Shown: positions 35,500-47,800, counted from the stretch's first letter. The stretch is 64,000 bases of DNA from Solanum dulcamara (GCF_947179165.1 NC_077245.1:52891286-52955285); one strand, 5' to 3'. A program made the numbers and translations. The notes: generated from the letters alone by a model not told the origin.

Positions 35500-36189
35500 T
35501 GTTGGAGTGATAAATGTTATTATAGGTAAACTCCGCTAAGGGCAATTATTGGTCCCATTGGGCACCAAAGTCAATCACATAGGCCCTAAGCATATTCTCC
35601 AACACCTGAATGTATGCCTAGACTAGCCATAAATTTGGGGTTGAAATGCTGAACTTATCTCTAGTCGCGTACCCAAACTACGCTACAATGAATCCCAAAA
35701 GTGAGAGGTGAATATTGAACCCCAATCTGATATAATAGAGATAGGCACTCTATGCAACCTAACAATCTCACGAAGATGGATCCTAGTTAACTGTTTTGCA
35801 TTGTATCTAGTCCTCACTTGAAGGAAATGGGCTGATTTAGTTAATCGATCCATAATCACCCAAATAGAGTCATACTTACCCAATGCCATGGGTAATCAAG
35901 ACACAAAGTTCATAGTGAAACGCTCCTATTTCAACTCATGAATAGGCATCTTTTGCATAGGACCACCCAATTTTTGATGTTCATACTTCATTTGTTGGCA
36001 ATTTAGACACTTAGCCACAAAATAAACAATGTCTCTCTTCATGCCATACCACCAATAATGTGGTTTCAAGTCCTGAAACATAATCGCCACTCTCAAGTGA
36101 ATCGAATACTTGGAACAATAAGCCTTCTCCAATATCATACTTACCCATTCACTAACCTTGGGTATACAAATGCGATCATTAATCCTCAA
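35500..36189 (-). pseudogene. Integrase zinc-binding and core domain, internal copy 2
   Basis: The open piece 35926-36189 holds the HHCC zinc finger: SIHLRV, FQDLKPHYWWYGMKRDIV and AKCLNCQQMKYEHQK with both Cys of the C-X2-C kept. The open piece 35683-35889 holds core motifs [16 protein letters not shown] (first Asp) and [16 protein letters not shown] (second Asp). Frames are split near 35900 and 35600. Better preserved than in copy 1. Confidence 0.86.
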
Positions 36190-36870
36190 AACTCTTCCAG
36201 ATCAAGAGAGGCTACTTTTGCTTCACCACTCCACATTTTGTCTCGAATGGCCATCAACTTGTCATATTCAAGCTGGTACGTACGAATCTGGTCCATTAAA
36301 GTAGACCTAGCCTCCACAAAGGCCAAAGTACCATGATATGTAGAAATATCAAGTCGGACCAGTTGTCTAGCCAATGACTGAACCTCCAACGCCAAAGGTC
36401 TCTCATTAGCCTTAAGGAAGGCCAAACTATCCATACTAGATGATTTGCGACTCGGGGCATTCACTACCACATTATCTTTGCTAGATGATAAAAAATGCTG
36501 ATGTCATAGTATTTTAATAACTCTAACGACCTACGTTGCTGCATGTTCAGATTCTATTGAGAAAAGATATACTTAAGGCTACAGTGGTCAATATATATCT
36601 CACAATGCACTCCATAGAGATAGTGCCTCCACAACTTCAGAACAATGACCACTTCGTCCAACTCTAAGTCATGGGTAGGACAGTTCTTCTCATGTACCTT
36701 CAACTATGGAGAATCATAAGCTATAACTATACCTTTTTGCATCAATACACCACCCAAGCCAACTCTTGAAGTATCACAAAACACAATAAAGGCCACACCC
36801 TCCTCGGGTAAAGCTGAAATAGGCGCTAAAGTCAATAATTTCTTGAGCTTTTGAAAGCTCGCCTCACACT
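36186..36870 (-). pseudogene. RNase H remnant and RH-IN linker, internal copy 2
   Basis: 36186-36470 is the open linker (SMDSLAFLKANERPLALEVQ, QLVRLDISTYHGTLAFVEAR). The RNase H part from 36480 to 36870 is full of stops, though the antisense of 'ccatagagatagtgcctcca' aligns with the RNase H end in copy 1. Not functional. Confidence 0.68.
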
Positions 36871-36877
36871 CATCATT

Positions 36878-37640
36878 TTACTGAAATATCACGGTCTTTT
36901 GAGTTAGCCTAGTCAATGGGGATACAATAGAAGATAATCCCTGAATAAACCGATGACAATAGCCTACCAACCTAATAAAACACCGAATCTCGATAACTGA
37001 AGTAGGCCTAACCCACTCACAAACCACTGCAACTTTGGCCGGATCAACCATAATACCATCCTTGGTCACTATATTATCCAAGAATGTCACAGACTCAAGC
37101 CAAACCTTATATTTGGAGAATTTTGCATGCAACTTCTCCTCTCTGAATCTCTGAAGGACTATTCTCAGGTGCCTAACATGATCCACCTTATTCTTTGAAT
37201 AAACCAAGATGTCATCAATAAACACGTTACAAAAGATTCCAAATAAGGTCGAAATACTCAGTTCATCAACTCCATAAAAGCAGCAGGGTCATTAGTCAAC
37301 CCAAAGAACATAACTACAAACTCATAATGCCCATAACGAGTCCTAATGCAGTATTCGAGATATCAGATTCCCAAACTCTAAACTAATGGTAACCCAACCT
37401 CAAATCAATCTTTGAGAACACCGATGCAGGTCAAATAAGTCATCAATGTGAGAAAGAGGTTACTTGTTCTTGATGGTGACTTTGTTCAACTATCGATAGT
37501 CAATACACATCCTTATATTACCATCTTTCGTCTTTACAAATAAAATTAGTGCACCCCACAGTGATACACTAGGTCTAATAAACCCCTTCTTCAATAAATC
37601 TTTCTATTGTTCTTTTGACTCTTTCAATTCTACCAGTGCC
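36878..37640 (-). pseudogene. Reverse transcriptase, internal copy 2
   Basis: The open piece 36878-37225 (115 codons) begins within the active-site strand (MFIDDILVYSKNK, both Asp kept) and continues through VTFLDNIVTKDGIMVDPAKV to GYCHRFIQGLSSIVSPLTRL, the RT thumb/connection. The upstream fingers and palm to about 37640 are split by frameshifts, including a loss near 37420. The N-terminal RT start is in the frame of 37604-38188. Confidence 0.86.
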
Positions 37641-38230
37641 ATCCGATAACAAGAAATAGAGATGCATTTAGTGTCAGGCCCCAAATTAATCACCAAATCG
37701 ATATCACGTTTAGGAGGAACTCCCGGCAAGTCTATAAGAAATACATCCATGAACTCTCTCACCACCCTCGTAGTCTCTATAGGAGATGACTCCGTAGTGA
37801 GATCACGTACATGAGTCAAATAAGACAAACAACCCTTATGCATCAAGCAACGAGAATGAATATAAGATATCACCCCCTTCGAATACGAACTTGAATTACC
37901 CTTCCACACCAAGCTAGGTAAATCCGGATAAGCTAAGGTCATGGTCTTTGCATAACAATCTAATATAACATGATAAGAAGTTAACCAGTCCTTACCCAGT
38001 ATCACATCAAAATCGAGCATGTCTAATAAAATCAAGTGTGCACGGGTCTCTCTATCCAAAAATATCACCAAATATCCTCTGTATACCTGATCCACTACTA
38101 AAGATTCACCTACTAGGGTAGAAATAGTAATAGGCACAGCAAGGGACTCACTTACATAATCAATACCCATATTGAAATAAGTCGACACATAAGAATAGGT
38201 AGACCCTAGGTCAAATAATATTAAAGCAGA
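37604..38230 (-). pseudogene. Protease and start of RT, internal copy 2
   Basis: The open frame 37604-38188 (194 codons) starts just after the active-site loop, which reads LFDLGSTYSYVSTYF on the minus strand near 38215-38170 (D-L-G in place of D-S/T-G). It continues with LVGESLVVDQVYRGYLVIFL, MLDFDVILGKDWLTSYHVIL, and then the RT beginning [20 protein letters not shown]. The longest open stretch in this copy. Confidence 0.82.
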
Positions 38231-38241
38231 ATGATGGAAAA

Positions 38242-39750
38242 CTAGAACAATACTTGTAATAACTGTATCAGAGGCCTCTGCCTCATATCTACCCGATATA
38301 GCATAGCATAACTAACGGTCACTCTTAGTCTGCGAACCACCACGAGAACCACCTTGTGCTCCACCCTTATCACCATGTGTGCCACCTCTAGTATTCTGTG
38401 AAAAACCTTGAACAGTTGGAGCATCTGTATAAAGAACAATTGGTGCCCAGGATATCCAATAGAAAGAGCACGTTTGGGGCAATCTTGGGTCTTACACCCA
38501 AACTTATCACACATATAACAACTTTGAGGAAATAAACCCCGTGGGGGATAATCAGAAGGGTGGACACGGCCTCCATAGCCCGAAGAATCTTGAATAGCTT
38601 CCTGGACTGGTCTACCCTAATAACTATGCTGAACCTGAATATTCTTTGCCCTTGGAGGAATGACTGTTGAACTGACCCTATCGATGGAACCTCTTAGACC
38701 TACCTTTTTTAGCACGTCAGGTACTCTCTATCATCTTGACATGATCAACAATACTCAGAAGTGTACCCCTAGATAGTATAAAAGAGGTTGTAGCTTCTTC
38801 GATATAACCAATGAATCTCTCTACTGGCTTGCGAATCCGCTCGAACTTAGTGGGAATACTCGACATAGCTTAATGAGATAACTCATGGAAGTGAGACTCA
38901 TACTCAGATACGAATAGTAAGACCTGCTTCAGTCTGTCAAATTCATACCTACACTGATCACGGAGGCTATAAGGCATAAATCACTCAAGGAACACCTTAG
39001 TAAATTGTTCCTAACTCATCATAGAAGACCAATAGGTCTACGAGCAAGAACCGACCTCCACTACTCCTTAGTCACTCCCACAAATTAATATGAATTGTAA
39101 GCTACTCCATGTGTCTCTAAAATGCCTAGGTTGAACAACCTGTGTTGGCACTCAGTCAAAAAGTCATAGATTTTATCTTTGGCTGTATCATCAAACCTTA
39201 GAGGTTCCAATTGAACAAACTTCTCAAATCTTTTCTGCTCAGCTACTGACATGGCAGTACTAGCAAAAACTAGTGGAGCTGTAAATTTCGAAGGTGTAAT
39301 AGAAGGAATTGAAGAAAAACTAAGAGTCCAAAATCCTACACTAGGCCCCTAAACTGGCGGTGTAGCACCAACTCTGATAGGAGAACCTAAAATACTTGGA
39401 AGAATACTAGGGATAGAAGAACCATCAAGTCTAGCCAATAATCAAACCGGTAGATCCTAAAGCATCAAAGCAGTATCGAGAACCACAGAAGGCTAGGATG
39501 TCCTTTGATCCTCAGTCTTCTTCTCCAAGTTATCCCCATGCTAATACATGGGCTCATGTGATAGTTCTCTAGCTCATCCACAAGGAGGTGTCGCTTTCCT
39601 CAATTGGACTCATCCCTTAACTCTACTACGTTCTCTACATCGCCCGTGTACTAGTCTTGGGCAGCAGGTGCAGCCTCACCCGCAGTAACTATGGCTCTAG
39701 ACCTCACCATCTGCGTAGAAGGAATAGATCAAAGGTATACAACACTTGAT
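38242..39750 (-). pseudogene. gag, internal copy 2
   Basis: A zinc knuckle near 38520-38470 reads CYMCDKFGCKTQDC, where the His ligand is Cys. The N-terminal gag sequence to ~39750 aligns with that of copy 1 but has stops throughout. ORFs 38242-38514 and 38388-38576 overlap in different frames; neither is a gene. Confidence 0.65.
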
Positions 39751-39904
39751 TTGAATAAATCATACAAAGGGAGTAAACACAAGGAAATCCTCATATTAAG
39801 TATCTTGTAGCCTCTCGAAGATAAGTACGGACGTCTACATACCGATCTGCAAGACTCTACTAGACACCCTATTCTTTAACTTATGAGATCGATGAACCTA
39901 GTTC

Positions 39905-39917
39905 TCTAATACCAATT
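39905..39917 (-). other. Primer-binding site, internal copy 2
   Basis: The minus strand reads AATTGGTATTAGAGAAC directly inside LTR3, one mismatch from the initiator-Met core. Same state as in copy 1, so the change is probably old and shared. Confidence 0.72.
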
Positions 39918-42387
39918 TGTCAAGATCCAAAAATCGAGGTCATGACATTACACATCCTAAATCCCATCCTAATTTGTGAGCCTAAAAAAATAAAACCATA
40001 CGAGACTCCCAAAGGGAAGTCAGGCCATAATTAAACACAATAAATGAACAACAATAAAATTATTTCAAAATAGGGTGTCATAAGTTTAAAGATCATCTAA
40101 TACAAGGTTTGACTCTAACAATACAACAGAAGTCTCTGAATTATACAAAAGACTGAAAAATAAATATAGACTATTGATGATGCGAATCCTAGTACCTCAC
40201 CACTGATCTGAGAATACATAATCTGCTAGAATATCAACTGCCACGTGAGGTACCCTGAATAGTATCTGCATCAAAAAAGGAACACTGAAGTAGGGGTGAG
40301 TACAATCTACATCTACTTAGTAGGTTTTAGCTGACTGAGTATAAGAAATTAATTAAACCTATGAAATAAACTAAGGAACGCTTCCACCTGCAAACAGAAA
40401 AGACCCACTCCAACATCGGTGCCGCTAATTTATATAGAATGGCATAAATAAATTAATCCCATAACAATAGCTCATAATCACAATTAACTAGAAAATTCAA
40501 GAAGTATAGATATCAATGCAATGCAATATGATGATGCACTAATGTGATAGTATGGTGGAATCAAGACTGTCGCACAGCCTATCATATACACCTATCGAGT
40601 TGTGCTACCAAGCAAGACCCAAGGGGTATAGCTGACCATATACCTCAATCAAAATATCTCATCATCCTTGATACCTCCTCGTGGTCAAGGGATCACAATA
40701 TATCCACTACCCTGCCATAAAACTACCTCGGTCAGTATCTCAAGATACAAAGGTTTAAAGGTGTTTCATTTTCTTTCTCAAAACGAATTTCCATATTTCT
40801 CAACTTCTCATGTCTCATGATATGATGAATGGGGATGAATGCATCAAAATATATATGGTATGGAAGCAATATTCAAGTCAACATGTAGTACAAGGTTCAA
40901 AGTTCTCAAAACTTAACCTACACATATTCACCCTCAATAAATATCAATGGGAAGGAAATATTTCAATTTAAGTGTTCACCCCTTTCTCAATAATATTTTC
41001 ATACTCAAGCAGGCTCAAAACCCCCAACTCAACCCCTCAGGTGGGCATCACATGTCAAATAATATTCACAAGCCTCTCTCATAGGCAAATCATGAATCAT
41101 ATGCTCTCAAAGAAAATAAGATAACAAATAAGGCCCCCACACGGGCTATGTAATATAAATAATCCCCACACGGAAACACATTAATAAATAAGCCGCTACA
41201 TGGGCATGAAAATATATATAATATTCCCAACTCATACTACAATCTTATCCCAAAGTCCATAATATATGAATGACTAATTAACCCATCTCAAACTCAAAGA
41301 AGGATAGCCAGACCTATCTCAATTGCCAAAACTACACCCGAATACCTTCATCAGACAAGTAACTCTCAAATTCAATGCCTGAAATGACAACCCACTATCA
41401 ACAATGAAATATACACATCACAAGGAGTCCAATGACGCCTATATTGATAGGTTTCAAAATTGGAGGTAAAATAGTCCAAAAATTAATTATTTTTAAAAAG
41501 GGTTAAATCTAGAAATTTATTAGATAATCACATTCTACTAGTAATAAGAAACTCATTGTTGAAAAATCCATTAAAATAGAGCTCAAAAGAGTTAGAAATC
41601 ACTAATTTTCTTAAATTTGGGTTAGGGAAGAAACAAGGATTTTTGGGTTTTAAAACTAAGATTTAGGAGTTAAATCATCAAATAATTTATGAAAAAGGAA
41701 GGGTTTAGATCAAAAATCACTCACCCAACACTTTGCCTAGAAAACCTCATCTCAAATCGCCTGAAGGAGTTCTAGAAATAAAAAATGGTGAAAATAGTGA
41801 AATCGGGAGAAAGGGGCATTTTCTGCCAAAAATGTTACTGTTCATGTATGTTACTGTTGACAGCGCATTGACTACGGTCAACTTACACCACCACCCTTCA
41901 AAATATGTTTTTGATCCTCAAAACTCATTCGGAACCCTATAACTATGAATCAATTGTGCAAATTGATTGGAAAACACGTTTCAGAGCCAATGAAGCTATA
42001 AAATTCACCATCTGACACTCGAAACTCATTTTTTTGACCAAAGTCGAACATAGCTAATTAAAATAAAACTTTCCAACCCAAGGCCTCAAATCCATGTATT
42101 AACCCCAAATGTAATTCCGACAACTCTTCTAGACCAATTTCCATATTTTGGAGCTGATGGAACTGACAGAACCCCATTCCGAGACCCGTAGCTCCGGTTG
42201 GTACTAAAAATTACTTTTTCACACATAAATCTTATGGAAACTCAAAAACTTACACAATTCACAACCTATTAAGATTTTAACAAAACCAACAACACAAATT
42301 GATTAAATAACACTCAGGGGCACTAAAGATTGGGGTAAAATGATAATTTTGCACAAATTTTCGAAAATGACACTCAGAATCATTACA
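39918..42387 (-). repeat. LTR3 of the chromovirus complex (5' LTR of internal copy 2)
   Basis: 2,470 bp, TGTCAAGATCC to AATCATTACA. Its right flank TACTAGGCATCCGG is the left start of unit C. The ORF 41733-41942 lies in a region also open in LTR1 and is not a gene. Confidence 0.9.
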
Positions 42388-43374
42388 TACTAGGCATCCG
42401 GATTCATGCTCCAGCCCCATCCTTATTGATATTTCAAAGAGAATTCGGATTCAAGCTCTAGCCTCGATCACTCAGATAATCATATAGAGCATCCGGTTGG
42501 AGGTTTTGCCTCAATTACTCGGTACCTGCAGTTGGTTACATGGATACTTTTGGGGAGCATCCGATGCGAGGTTCGTCTTCCTTTCAGTCAGATTCTAATG
42601 GTTTTGGTTGAGGTTCTGATTCGGTACATTCTAGTTTTGAGTCCTCAAATTCATGTTTCTTTAGTCATAGCTATTTTGTGTACTCGTCGGGCTTTTGGAG
42701 GCCCATTTGAGTTTTTATTTAAAGTTGCACAAGTGTACCTTCTTGGCTTATGGGGTCCAGTTAGGTGTAGTTTTGTTTGTACATTACTTCAGTTAGTCCT
42801 TTGTACATTCGTGTGCATCTTATTATTATATTATTACTTTCCACTCTTGACCTCTTTCTTCTATATTCCTTCTTTTCATATTGCCTTTACTTTTCTAGCT
42901 CAGTTGTCCTATGATGCCTACTGGATAACTGTTGTTTTGATATTCATACTACACTCTACATCTTTTTCATGATCCAGGTTTGAGCACCAGTGGCCAACAT
43001 TGATATCGAGCTTGCATGTGTCTGATCTGGAGATAGAGTGAGCACATGGAGTTTTGTCTATTTCAGTGTTCATCTGTATATATTGACTAGTCTTTTGCAT
43101 TTTGAGATAGTCCAGTTTGTGTGGTCCACTTTTGAGACTTGTACTCATTTTGTTAGTGGCTCTGTATTCTTGCAGGTTCTAGGAGGGATCATCTTTTGTA
43201 TATATATATGTTTTGGGTTACTTCCTCTTAACAATTTTGTTCATCTTAGAATTGCGTATTCATGTTTAGTTTCTGCCCTCAAATTCATTACTTGTTATAC
43301 CGGGTTACGGGTTGACTTACCTACTAGTGGGTTATAATAGGTGCCATCATGACTCGAGAAATTGGATCGTGACA
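42388..43374 (+). repeat. LTR-like segment of unit C
   Basis: Ends TTGGATCGTGACA at 43374. The ORF 42532-42972 (146 codons) and 43038-43337 (99 codons) are inside and read hydrophobically, but the paralogous segments in B and D do not keep the same frame, so I do not call genes. Confidence 0.55.
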
Positions 43375-43945
43375 ATAGATAAAATAAATACGATAATATA
43401 TTAACAAGTATGAGCAAAAATTTCATATTCTTGTTCATATTACATATTCCATAGGATTAAATAAAAGCGCTAACTTTGACCCTTACAATTAGTGAAATTA
43501 AAATATATTAAACAAACTTATTTTTTATTTATTTACTATAGAAAATAAGAAAATATACATTTCTTTTTTTGTCTCCAACCGACTTTACCCCTCGAAGAGT
43601 TTGGGAAGGACAAATGATTTTGAAGTGGACTCTATTTATAAGTGAAAATTTTGCATTACAAATTCATTTAAAAATATATAGGAAATTGAAATGCCAAAAA
43701 CCTAAAAACGTAAAATAAATTAGAGTAATAGACTTTAATGAATTAAAAGTTTGCTCTTCATGGCCACTTGAGCTTAGAAGGGAAAAAGACTTGAATTGTG
43801 ATTAATTGACACATTCACCAAAGGCTTCAGCCATAATTTACAATTTAATATAACATCCTAATTAAAATTAAGAAAATTTAAATTTAGTTCTTATTTAATT
43901 AGTAATAGAAATAATTTGTTTTACTAACTTTTCATATTCTTAATA

Positions 43946-44577
43946 AGGATAATTATTGTTATACCTCAAAAAAGGAAACTATTTATCATTGGATACTTCA
44001 TTACTTTCATACTCCTTGTTTTTAACTATCTCGCGCATTTGATGCCATGAGAGTATATAATATACTCTGAGGGCACAAACAGTTTCACTGAAGCACTATC
44101 TCTTCCTTCTTGATATCATCAGAGTAAATATACTCTGATGATATCAAGAAAAAACTGCTTGATAAATTGCTTGATACCATCAGAGTATATATACTTTGAT
44201 TGTATCAAAGAGGAACAAAGAAAGGGGCACTGGCATATATACACGTTTGATACCATTAGAGTATATATATACTCTGATGGTATCAAAAAGAAAGAGACAA
44301 TGTTTTAGTGAAACTGCTTCATACCATCAGAGTATATTATACTCTAATGGTATCAAGAAGAAACTGCTTGATACCATCAGAGTATAATATTCTCTGATGG
44401 TACCAAAGAGGAGAAGTGATGATGATGTCATCATGACTTCATGCGCGAAATTAAAAGGGATAAAATGAGGTAAGAGGGTAAATAGTTTGGGTCATGTGTT
44501 TATTATGAGTAAATAGTTTGTATTGAGTCCAATTTGGGTAAATAGTTTTACAATTGATCTATTTTATGTAGTTTCCC
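43946..44577. mobile_element. Foldback MITE, copy in unit C
   Basis: 632 bp between TTCTTAATA at 43937-43945 and 44578-44586. The left terminal G is changed to A. Confidence 0.68.
44035..44412. repeat. Palindrome array in the MITE, unit C
   Basis: Six hairpins; those near 44259-44289 and 44322-44362 are close to perfect (TTGATACCATTAGAGTATA with its inverse; CATACCATCAGAGTATATT with its inverse). Confidence 0.82.
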
Positions 44578-44894
44578 TTCTTAATAACATAATTGAGAGT
44601 TGCTATTATCAATTCTAAAGTATGTCCCGCTATGCTATGAGTTTTTTATGTTCATTATTTCACATTAGTACATTTTATTTAATTTATGTGTTCATAAATT
44701 TTATGAGCAATGAAAAAGACTTAATTTAATATATAATATTTTATGATTAATAATAATTTAACACCTTTCACTTTCAGCATTTAGTATAATATGACATGAT
44801 TATTTTTTAATATTTTATTAATTAGATATTTTATTATATTTGTATTTAGTATAGGGGTAAAATGGTGATACAATTTTATACTTTGAAGTTTTCT

Positions 44895-44981
44895 ACTTTT
44901 AATTATATATATATATATATGATATGATGTATGATACATGATGATGTGTGATCCAAACTACACAATGCTTCTCTTTGTTCT

Positions 44982-45035
<54 letters not shown>

Positions 45036-45110
45036 ATGATGTATGATACATGATAATGTGTGATCCAAACTACCCAAAGCTTCTCTTTGTTCTTGCATAT
45101 ACAACAAAGC
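44895..45110. repeat. Local tandem duplication with (TA)n microsatellite
   Basis: A ~110-bp block (TA run, gatatgatgtatgatacatg, gtgtgatccaaactac, cttctctttgttcttgcata) occurs twice in a row, with a pure TA run near 44986-45032 between them. Unit A has it once. Slippage or unequal exchange at the TA run explains it. The ORF 44903-45160 is repeat. Confidence 0.85.
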
Positions 45111-45567
45111 AAATTACAAATTGCTTCTTTGTTCCTTTGTGCAATATCAATTATGCTCATTCCTCCAGCTAAGTATGGAGAATATATTTTCTCTCAAGCT
45201 AGCTATCATGTCCTTTCTTGTCATATCCAGGGATCAGAGGTATCTCCTACAGATTCGTTCAATGAAGTGAAGGATGTTTTTTAGTAGTACAATATAACTG
45301 AACCCAGAAGGTTTGAAAACCAAAAAAACACTTTTGATCACTTGTGTTCTTCCAGCATATGATTGGTATTTTTATGTCCAAGAGCTGAACACTTTCTCCA
45401 TGAGAGGTTCACATTGGACGATAGACAATCCTTTTGTGCTCAAAGGTACCCCCAAATACCTACACGATAGTGTATCACTAGAGGTTCAAGATTTGATCTT
45501 GAATATTAGTCCTATATCAACTGAGCTCTTGTTTGGATTGGTTGTAAGTCCTGAGACAATAGTTTAA
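45100..45567 (+). other. Exon-like segment of unit C (unrecognised gene, open)
   Basis: An acceptor-like site (tgtgttcttccag) ends at 45355. From 45356 an open frame runs to TAA at 45565-45567: YDWYFYVQELNTFSMRGSHW, TIDNPFVLKGTPKYLHDSVS, EVQDLILNISPISTELLFGL, VVSPETIV. This would be a ~70-codon last exon. Upstream, 45130-45280 (MLIPPAKYGEYIFSQASYHV) is also conserved between units and could be an earlier exon. I recognise no domain. Units A and B carry the same segment with a stop; D is cut off. Either a captured gene end or the rest of a gene duplicated with the array. Confidence 0.4.
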
Positions 45568-45842
45568 ATTTTTCATGTACAATAGCCACCAACTTTATAT
45601 CCCCGTTGGTCATCAGCAAATCCCAATTGGATCAAGTCTACTGGGATGAAACTTGAAGCTATCATTTTGTTTAATAATGAGTAATTCTTTATTAGTTGCT
45701 TATCCAATTTCAATTCAAAAATTATTAATAAATTAAAATATTTTCTGATGTAATAAAAAAACTTATCATCTAAATAAAAATTAGTGATGAGGTTACTTTG
45801 ATCTTATACATATGACCTATATTATCAGTTACAAAAATTACA

Positions 45843-45852
45843 TGTAACTATT
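45843..45852. repeat. Left target duplication of the Mutator-like element
   Basis: TGTAACTATT, repeated exactly at 47031-47040. Units A and B show a single CATGTAACTATTCTATTTTAA at the same place. Confidence 0.93.
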
Positions 45853-47030
45853 GAGAAAATAGCCAAAAGCCTCCTCAATCTATACTCGGATTTCCAATTA
45901 CAGACTTAAATTTCACGGGGGTCCTATTACCCCTCTGAAGTATTTAAAATTAAAATTATTACTTTCGTAAATGCTTAGCTGGCAAGTTGAATATATTTCA
46001 CTCTCTTTGAGAGAGTGAGCACAAAAAATAAATATGAAAATTTTATTTTTAATATCACTTTTCATAAATATATGTATTTTTTATTATCCTTTTTTGAAAA
46101 AAAAAATATTTTCTTTCTTCTCCATAGCAACATAGACCAAATCTCTCCACCACTCACCATTTCTAAGCCTCTGCCGCTCTACCATCTCCACCAGATTCAC
46201 CATTGTTGATTTCAAACAAGTTTTCAAACTCTCATGTACAAAACCTTGCAAAATCAATTTAATCAAATATAGATACAATGACATATATTTACATCACCCC
46301 AAAAAGCTTTGGATCTGACTTGAAAGAAATTGATCTGGGTTTAATTAAACCCATTTGAACCCCAAGAATGATTTTGTTTTTATAAACTAATAGATCCTTT
46401 AATTATCAATCTCAACTCTCAATCAATCAATTACATCTTAGAATCGGCATGTTATCAATCTTATTAATTGTTCAATTGCCGGTGAATCAAAATTTCCACC
46501 GTTGGCATTGATAACGATGACGTACAGCACATCGTCGGCTTCTCTTCATCTTCCTTGCGAGGATAATGCTGAGACCTCCATTAATGGCAGCACCACTCCC
46601 TCCGTTCATCCTTTTTATTTCCTTTCCCCTCACTTATTTTAGTTTGTTTTCCAATTTCTCAGACGAGCAAAGCTCGAATATCCCCCAACGAATTTCGCCG
46701 TCATTATTCACCTCTCTTCCTCACAAGTGCAACTCCAATAAATTTTGGTGTTTACATTAATGGTGAAAATAGTAAAAGTATCTATGGTGTATGAAGGAGT
46801 GACAAGAATATAGGAGAAAAGGATAAAAAATTATAAAATTAAAAAATTAAAAAAAATTATCTGTCAAGCGCGTGAAACTCACATGTCAATATAGATGTAG
46901 TTATGACTTTTTAAGGGTGTAATAATTTCAGTTTTAAACACTTCAGGGGAGGTGATAGGACCCCCATTAAATTTAAATTTGTAGTTGGGAACCCGAGTAT
47001 AGGTTGAGGGGGACTTTTGGCTATTTTCTC
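45853..47030. mobile_element. Non-autonomous Mutator-like element in unit C
   Basis: 1,178 bp. Terminal inverted repeats of about 110 bp start GAGAAAATAGCCAAAAG on both strands and continue with TATACTCGG and GGGGGTCCTAT blocks. With the perfect 10-bp target duplication this is a Mutator-superfamily signature. No transposase. The interior 46440-46740 is GC-richer than its ends and carries a small ORF, so a Pack-MULE with a captured gene piece is possible. Confidence 0.9.
46566..46760 (+). other. Small ORF inside the MULE, possibly captured
   Basis: 64 codons: basic/Met-rich start (MLRPPLMAAPLPP), then a hydrophobic stretch (FILFISFPLTYFSLFSNF) like a signal peptide, then a polar, Ser-rich tail ending CNSNKFWCLH. 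It lies in the GC-richer core between the inverted repeats. I do not recognise it. Could be a captured exon fragment or chance. Confidence 0.25.
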
Positions 47031-47540
47031 TGTAACTATTCAATTTTAATTGATGAAATAAAATTAAGAAAAAAAGATTATTTTCAACTTATTTATTAGT
47101 TAAATTGATTTTTAAAAGAAAGAAAACAAGATTAGGGTTCTTTAAAGTAATATTTTTATTAGGAAAAGAATATGTTTAAAAAATAAAAAATAATATATTT
47201 ATTTAAAAATAGACATTTTGACACATTATGAAACAATATTGATATTTTGAACCAAACTTTAGTGGCATGAAACAAGTTTAGATCAAACTAGACATTTTTA
47301 TTCAATTTCTCATAGTTTAAAGACATTTGCATCCTTTTTATCACCCCCCCCCCAAAAAAAAAAGAAGGTTTAAAGAGTTAAAAGGAATGGGGTTTCACCA
47401 TAGATGCCAATCATGACATTAGCAAAAAAAAAAGCCTTCACCAAGTTAGCAGAAACAATAATAATATAATCTTTCAAATTCAAAAATATCCAAAAATCAT
47501 GCATCTAAATGAAATGAAATTGCAAGCAGCAATCCCTAGT

Positions 47541-47800
47541 TTATGCCAAGAGAAAATAAAAGGCTGAAATCTATTTTATGGCGAAAAAATTCAAAAAGAA
47601 AAAAATTAAGAACACTGGGAAACTACCAGCAACTTTTAGATTCCAAGGAGCCCTTGTTCAACTGGAGCTTCTTGTGCATAATGTAACTCCTTTTAGCTTA
47701 ACTTTACCTCCCTAGTGCATGGGGTATTTAATGGCAAGTCAGTAGCTGGTCAACCAAGGTTCAAGAGCAACGAACAAACCTGGAGAGTTTTCCAAGAATA
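47541..47800 (+). pseudogene. Conserved ORF-like segment of unit C, frameshifted
   Basis: Same start (atgccaagagaaaataaaagg) as 18069 and 23788. The frame is lost after the 'aaaaagaaaaaaatt' run, then resumes in another frame at FRFQGALVQLELLVHNV. Dead if ever coding. Confidence 0.22.

Larger units (their letters stand above)
24794..42387 (-). mobile_element. Two-copy chromovirus complex: LTR-internal-LTR-internal-LTR
   Basis: 17,594 bp with three LTRs (24794-27228, 32336-34816, 39918-42387) and two internal regions of 5,107 and 5,101 bp, all minus strand. Outer ends are TGTCAT... and ...ATTACA. Flanking 5-mers differ (GGAAT left, TACTA right), so it is not one simple insertion. The flanks match two different places of the tandem unit about 1.13 kb apart. 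This fits two related elements inserted near each other that recombined through their facing LTRs and removed the DNA between them. Integrase and chromodomain-like C-terminus suggest the Del/Tekay type of chromovirus. Confidence 0.88.

Noticed and set aside
42532..42972. 146-codon hydrophobic ORF
   Set aside because: It lies in the LTR-like segment of unit C; the homologous segments in B and D do not keep the frame, and the composition is that of AT/T-rich DNA.
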